From assembly GCF_019750675.1 (NCBI RefSeq), contig NZ_JAIEOF010000383.1, forward strand, positions 1-34,120: a DNA stretch of 34,120 nt, read 5' to 3'. The notes below the pieces were generated by a model. That model was not told where the DNA came from, did not search any database, and saw only the letters and a list, made by a program, of their open reading frames with translations. A program made the position numbers and the translations under genes. The stretch's first letter is position 1, and every line of letters begins with the position of its first letter. This document shows positions 33,270-34,120 of the stretch, piece after piece. Source of the stretch: Methylobacterium sp. (GTDB lineage: Bacteria; Pseudomonadota; Alphaproteobacteria; Rhizobiales; Beijerinckiaceae).

Positions 33270-33289
33270 CGGGGGATTAATTTCCCCCG
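33270..33289. promoter_or_regulatory. 20-bp near-palindrome between divergent genes
   Basis: CGGGGGA (33270-33276) and TCCCCCG (33283-33289) are exact reverse complements around TTAATT. It lies 123 bp upstream of the outer-membrane protein start and 141 bp upstream of the glycine-zipper gene, in a 283-bp divergent gap. It could be a repressor or activator site for either gene; the regulator is unknown. Confidence 0.4.
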
Positions 33290-33430
33290 ATCCGGCATTC
33301 CGCTGCGATGCAGCAGCATCCGGTCCTCCCGCTCCGGCGGTCCCGGTCCGGGCGATGACGCGGGCGGGCCGGGCATGGAACGGGGTGGGCGGGACGCTGT
33401 TTTCCTCCCGGCATCGGCTGGGAGAACATC

Positions 33431-33718
33431 ATGCGGATCATTGCAACGGCATCGGCGCTCGCGCTCCTCACCTTCGGCAGCGCGGGGGCGGCGGAGGCCA
33501 AGGGCTGCATCAAGGGCGCCATCATCGGCGGCATCGCCGGGCATTACCTCGCCGAGCGCGGGGTCGTGGGTGCCGTGGCGGGCTGCCTCGGCGGCCGCTA
33601 CCTCGCGAACCGCCAAGCCCGGCGCCAGCGCGAGATCGATTACGGCTCGCGGGTCCGGCCCCGCGACACCGGCTACGGCCCAGGCCAGGGCGCCGGCCGC
33701 CGCAGCTACAGCTACTGA
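33431..33718 (+). CDS. Secreted small glycine-zipper protein, 95 residues
   Basis: A signal peptide (IIATASALALLTFGSAGAAEA) is followed by KGCIKGAIIGGIAGHYLAER, which continues into GVVGAVAGCLGGRYL: two hydrophobic glycine-zipper helices, each carrying one cysteine. The tail is Arg/Tyr/Gly-rich (RSYSY end). The protein should be periplasmic or attached to the outer membrane; glycine-zipper proteins of this size often oligomerise. The two cysteines (about 26 and 47) could form a disulfide. GGGAG stands about nine bases before the ATG. The gene is divergent from the beta-barrel gene. No specific function is known to me. Confidence 0.8.
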   Translation: MRIIATASALALLTFGSAGAAEAKGCIKGAIIGGIAGHYLAERGVVGAVAGCLGGRYLANRQARRQREIDYGSRVRPRDTGYGPGQGAGRRSYSY

Positions 33719-33759
33719 CGACCGGGCGCCGCCGACGGGACCTTTCCCGGAGGACGGCG

Positions 33760-34120
33760 TCAGGCTCCGATCGCGGCCTCGGGACGGACCGCGAACCAGA
33801 GCACGTGACGGGGGCCGAGGGGGCCCCCGTTCGCGTAGATGCGCGCCTCCTCGACGGTGAAGCCGTGCAGGCGCAGGCGCGCCTTGAAGCGCCGGTCGGG
33901 CTTGCCCGACCAGACCCCCAGGATGCCGCCGCGCGTCAGCGCGTAATGCGCGCGCCGCAGGCCCCAGCGGTCGTAGAGCCGGTCGTTCTCCCGCCGGGTC
34001 ATGCCCGAGGGGCCGTTGTCGACGTCGAGCAGGATCGCGTCGAATCGCTCGGGGCCCGACTGGATCACGCGGTTCACGTCGTCCTCAACGATCTCGACGC
34101 GTGGATCGTCGAGGCTGTCT
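33760..34120 (-). CDS. Spermidine-synthase-like SAM-dependent protein, 5' part cut off
   Basis: The frame is open to the right edge of the window, so only the C-terminal 119 residues are seen. DPRVEIVEDDVNRVI, then FDAILLDVDNGPSG, is the acidic strand and D-N-G loop of spermidine synthase or SpeE-like Rossmann proteins, and LYDRWGLRRAHYALTRGGILGVWS is the following helix-strand. The end (GPRHVLWFAVRP) completes the fold. GTG and ATG codons inside the visible part are not starts, because the domain continues upstream past 34119. Whether it makes spermidine or is a related methyltransferase cannot be told without the missing N-terminal half. It is separated from the glycine-zipper gene by 41 bp, convergently. 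Confidence 0.82.
   Translation of the reverse strand, partial: DSLDDPRVEIVEDDVNRVIQSGPERFDAILLDVDNGPSGMTRRENDRLYDRWGLRRAHYALTRGGILGVWSGKPDRRFKARLRLHGFTVEEARIYANGGPLGPRHVLWFAVRPEAAIGA

Overview
The window is GC-rich DNA (roughly 70% G+C by eye) whose gene content and codon use fit an alphaproteobacterium of the Hyphomicrobiales. Methylobacterium or a close relative is my best guess: c-di-GMP and PAS chemotaxis genes, a DUF2934 protein, small secreted glycine-zipper proteins and a CysA-type rhodanese beside a TsuA-like transporter. This is inference from protein character, not a database match. No rRNA, transposase, integrase, CRISPR array or phage gene is visible.

Layout. Positions 72-1697 (+) encode a membrane diguanylate cyclase whose start lies in a 16-bp tandem repeat. 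A 734-bp intergenic stretch with several inverted repeats leads to 2432-4129 (+), a soluble chemoreceptor with three nearly identical PAS domains. At 4328-5704 (+) is an Nramp/MntH transporter with a readable promoter overlapped by an MntR-type palindrome. A 50-residue small protein (5745-5897, -) follows. Then comes the largest object, 6108-14931 (-): a 2473-residue highly reducing type I polyketide synthase (KS-AT-DH-MT-ER-KR-ACP, no thioesterase) and, 25 bp downstream, an alpha-oxoamine synthase. This pairing predicts release of a long reduced acyl chain by decarboxylative condensation with an amino acid, giving a sphingoid-like 2-amino-3-ketone, as in fungal fumonisin assembly. It is the strongest candidate here for a little-described system.

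Next are a coupled pair (15386-18609, -): a double-GT2 glycosyltransferase and an unrecognised protein. They are followed by a hairpin-rich stretch, tRNA-Val(GAC) at 18899-18973 (+), a PilZ-like protein, a short-chain dehydrogenase (-), an STT3-like GT-C membrane protein, a periplasmic thiosulfate sulfurtransferase with a TsuA/YeeE thiosulfate transporter, and two more glycosyltransferases (GT32-like and GT4). A heavy-metal RND pump and its adaptor (27082-31552, -) converge on the last of these. The right end carries a DUF2934 protein, an outer-membrane beta-barrel, a glycine-zipper secreted protein and the 3' part of a spermidine-synthase-like gene cut by the window edge.

Working together: the PKS and oxoamine synthase form one assembly line; the rhodanese and TsuA-like transporter form a thiosulfate import and use module; the RND pump and adaptor form two thirds of an efflux complex whose outer-membrane channel is not in the window; four glycosyltransferase-type genes between 15 and 27 kb suggest surface glycan work. 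The remaining genes look like independent units.
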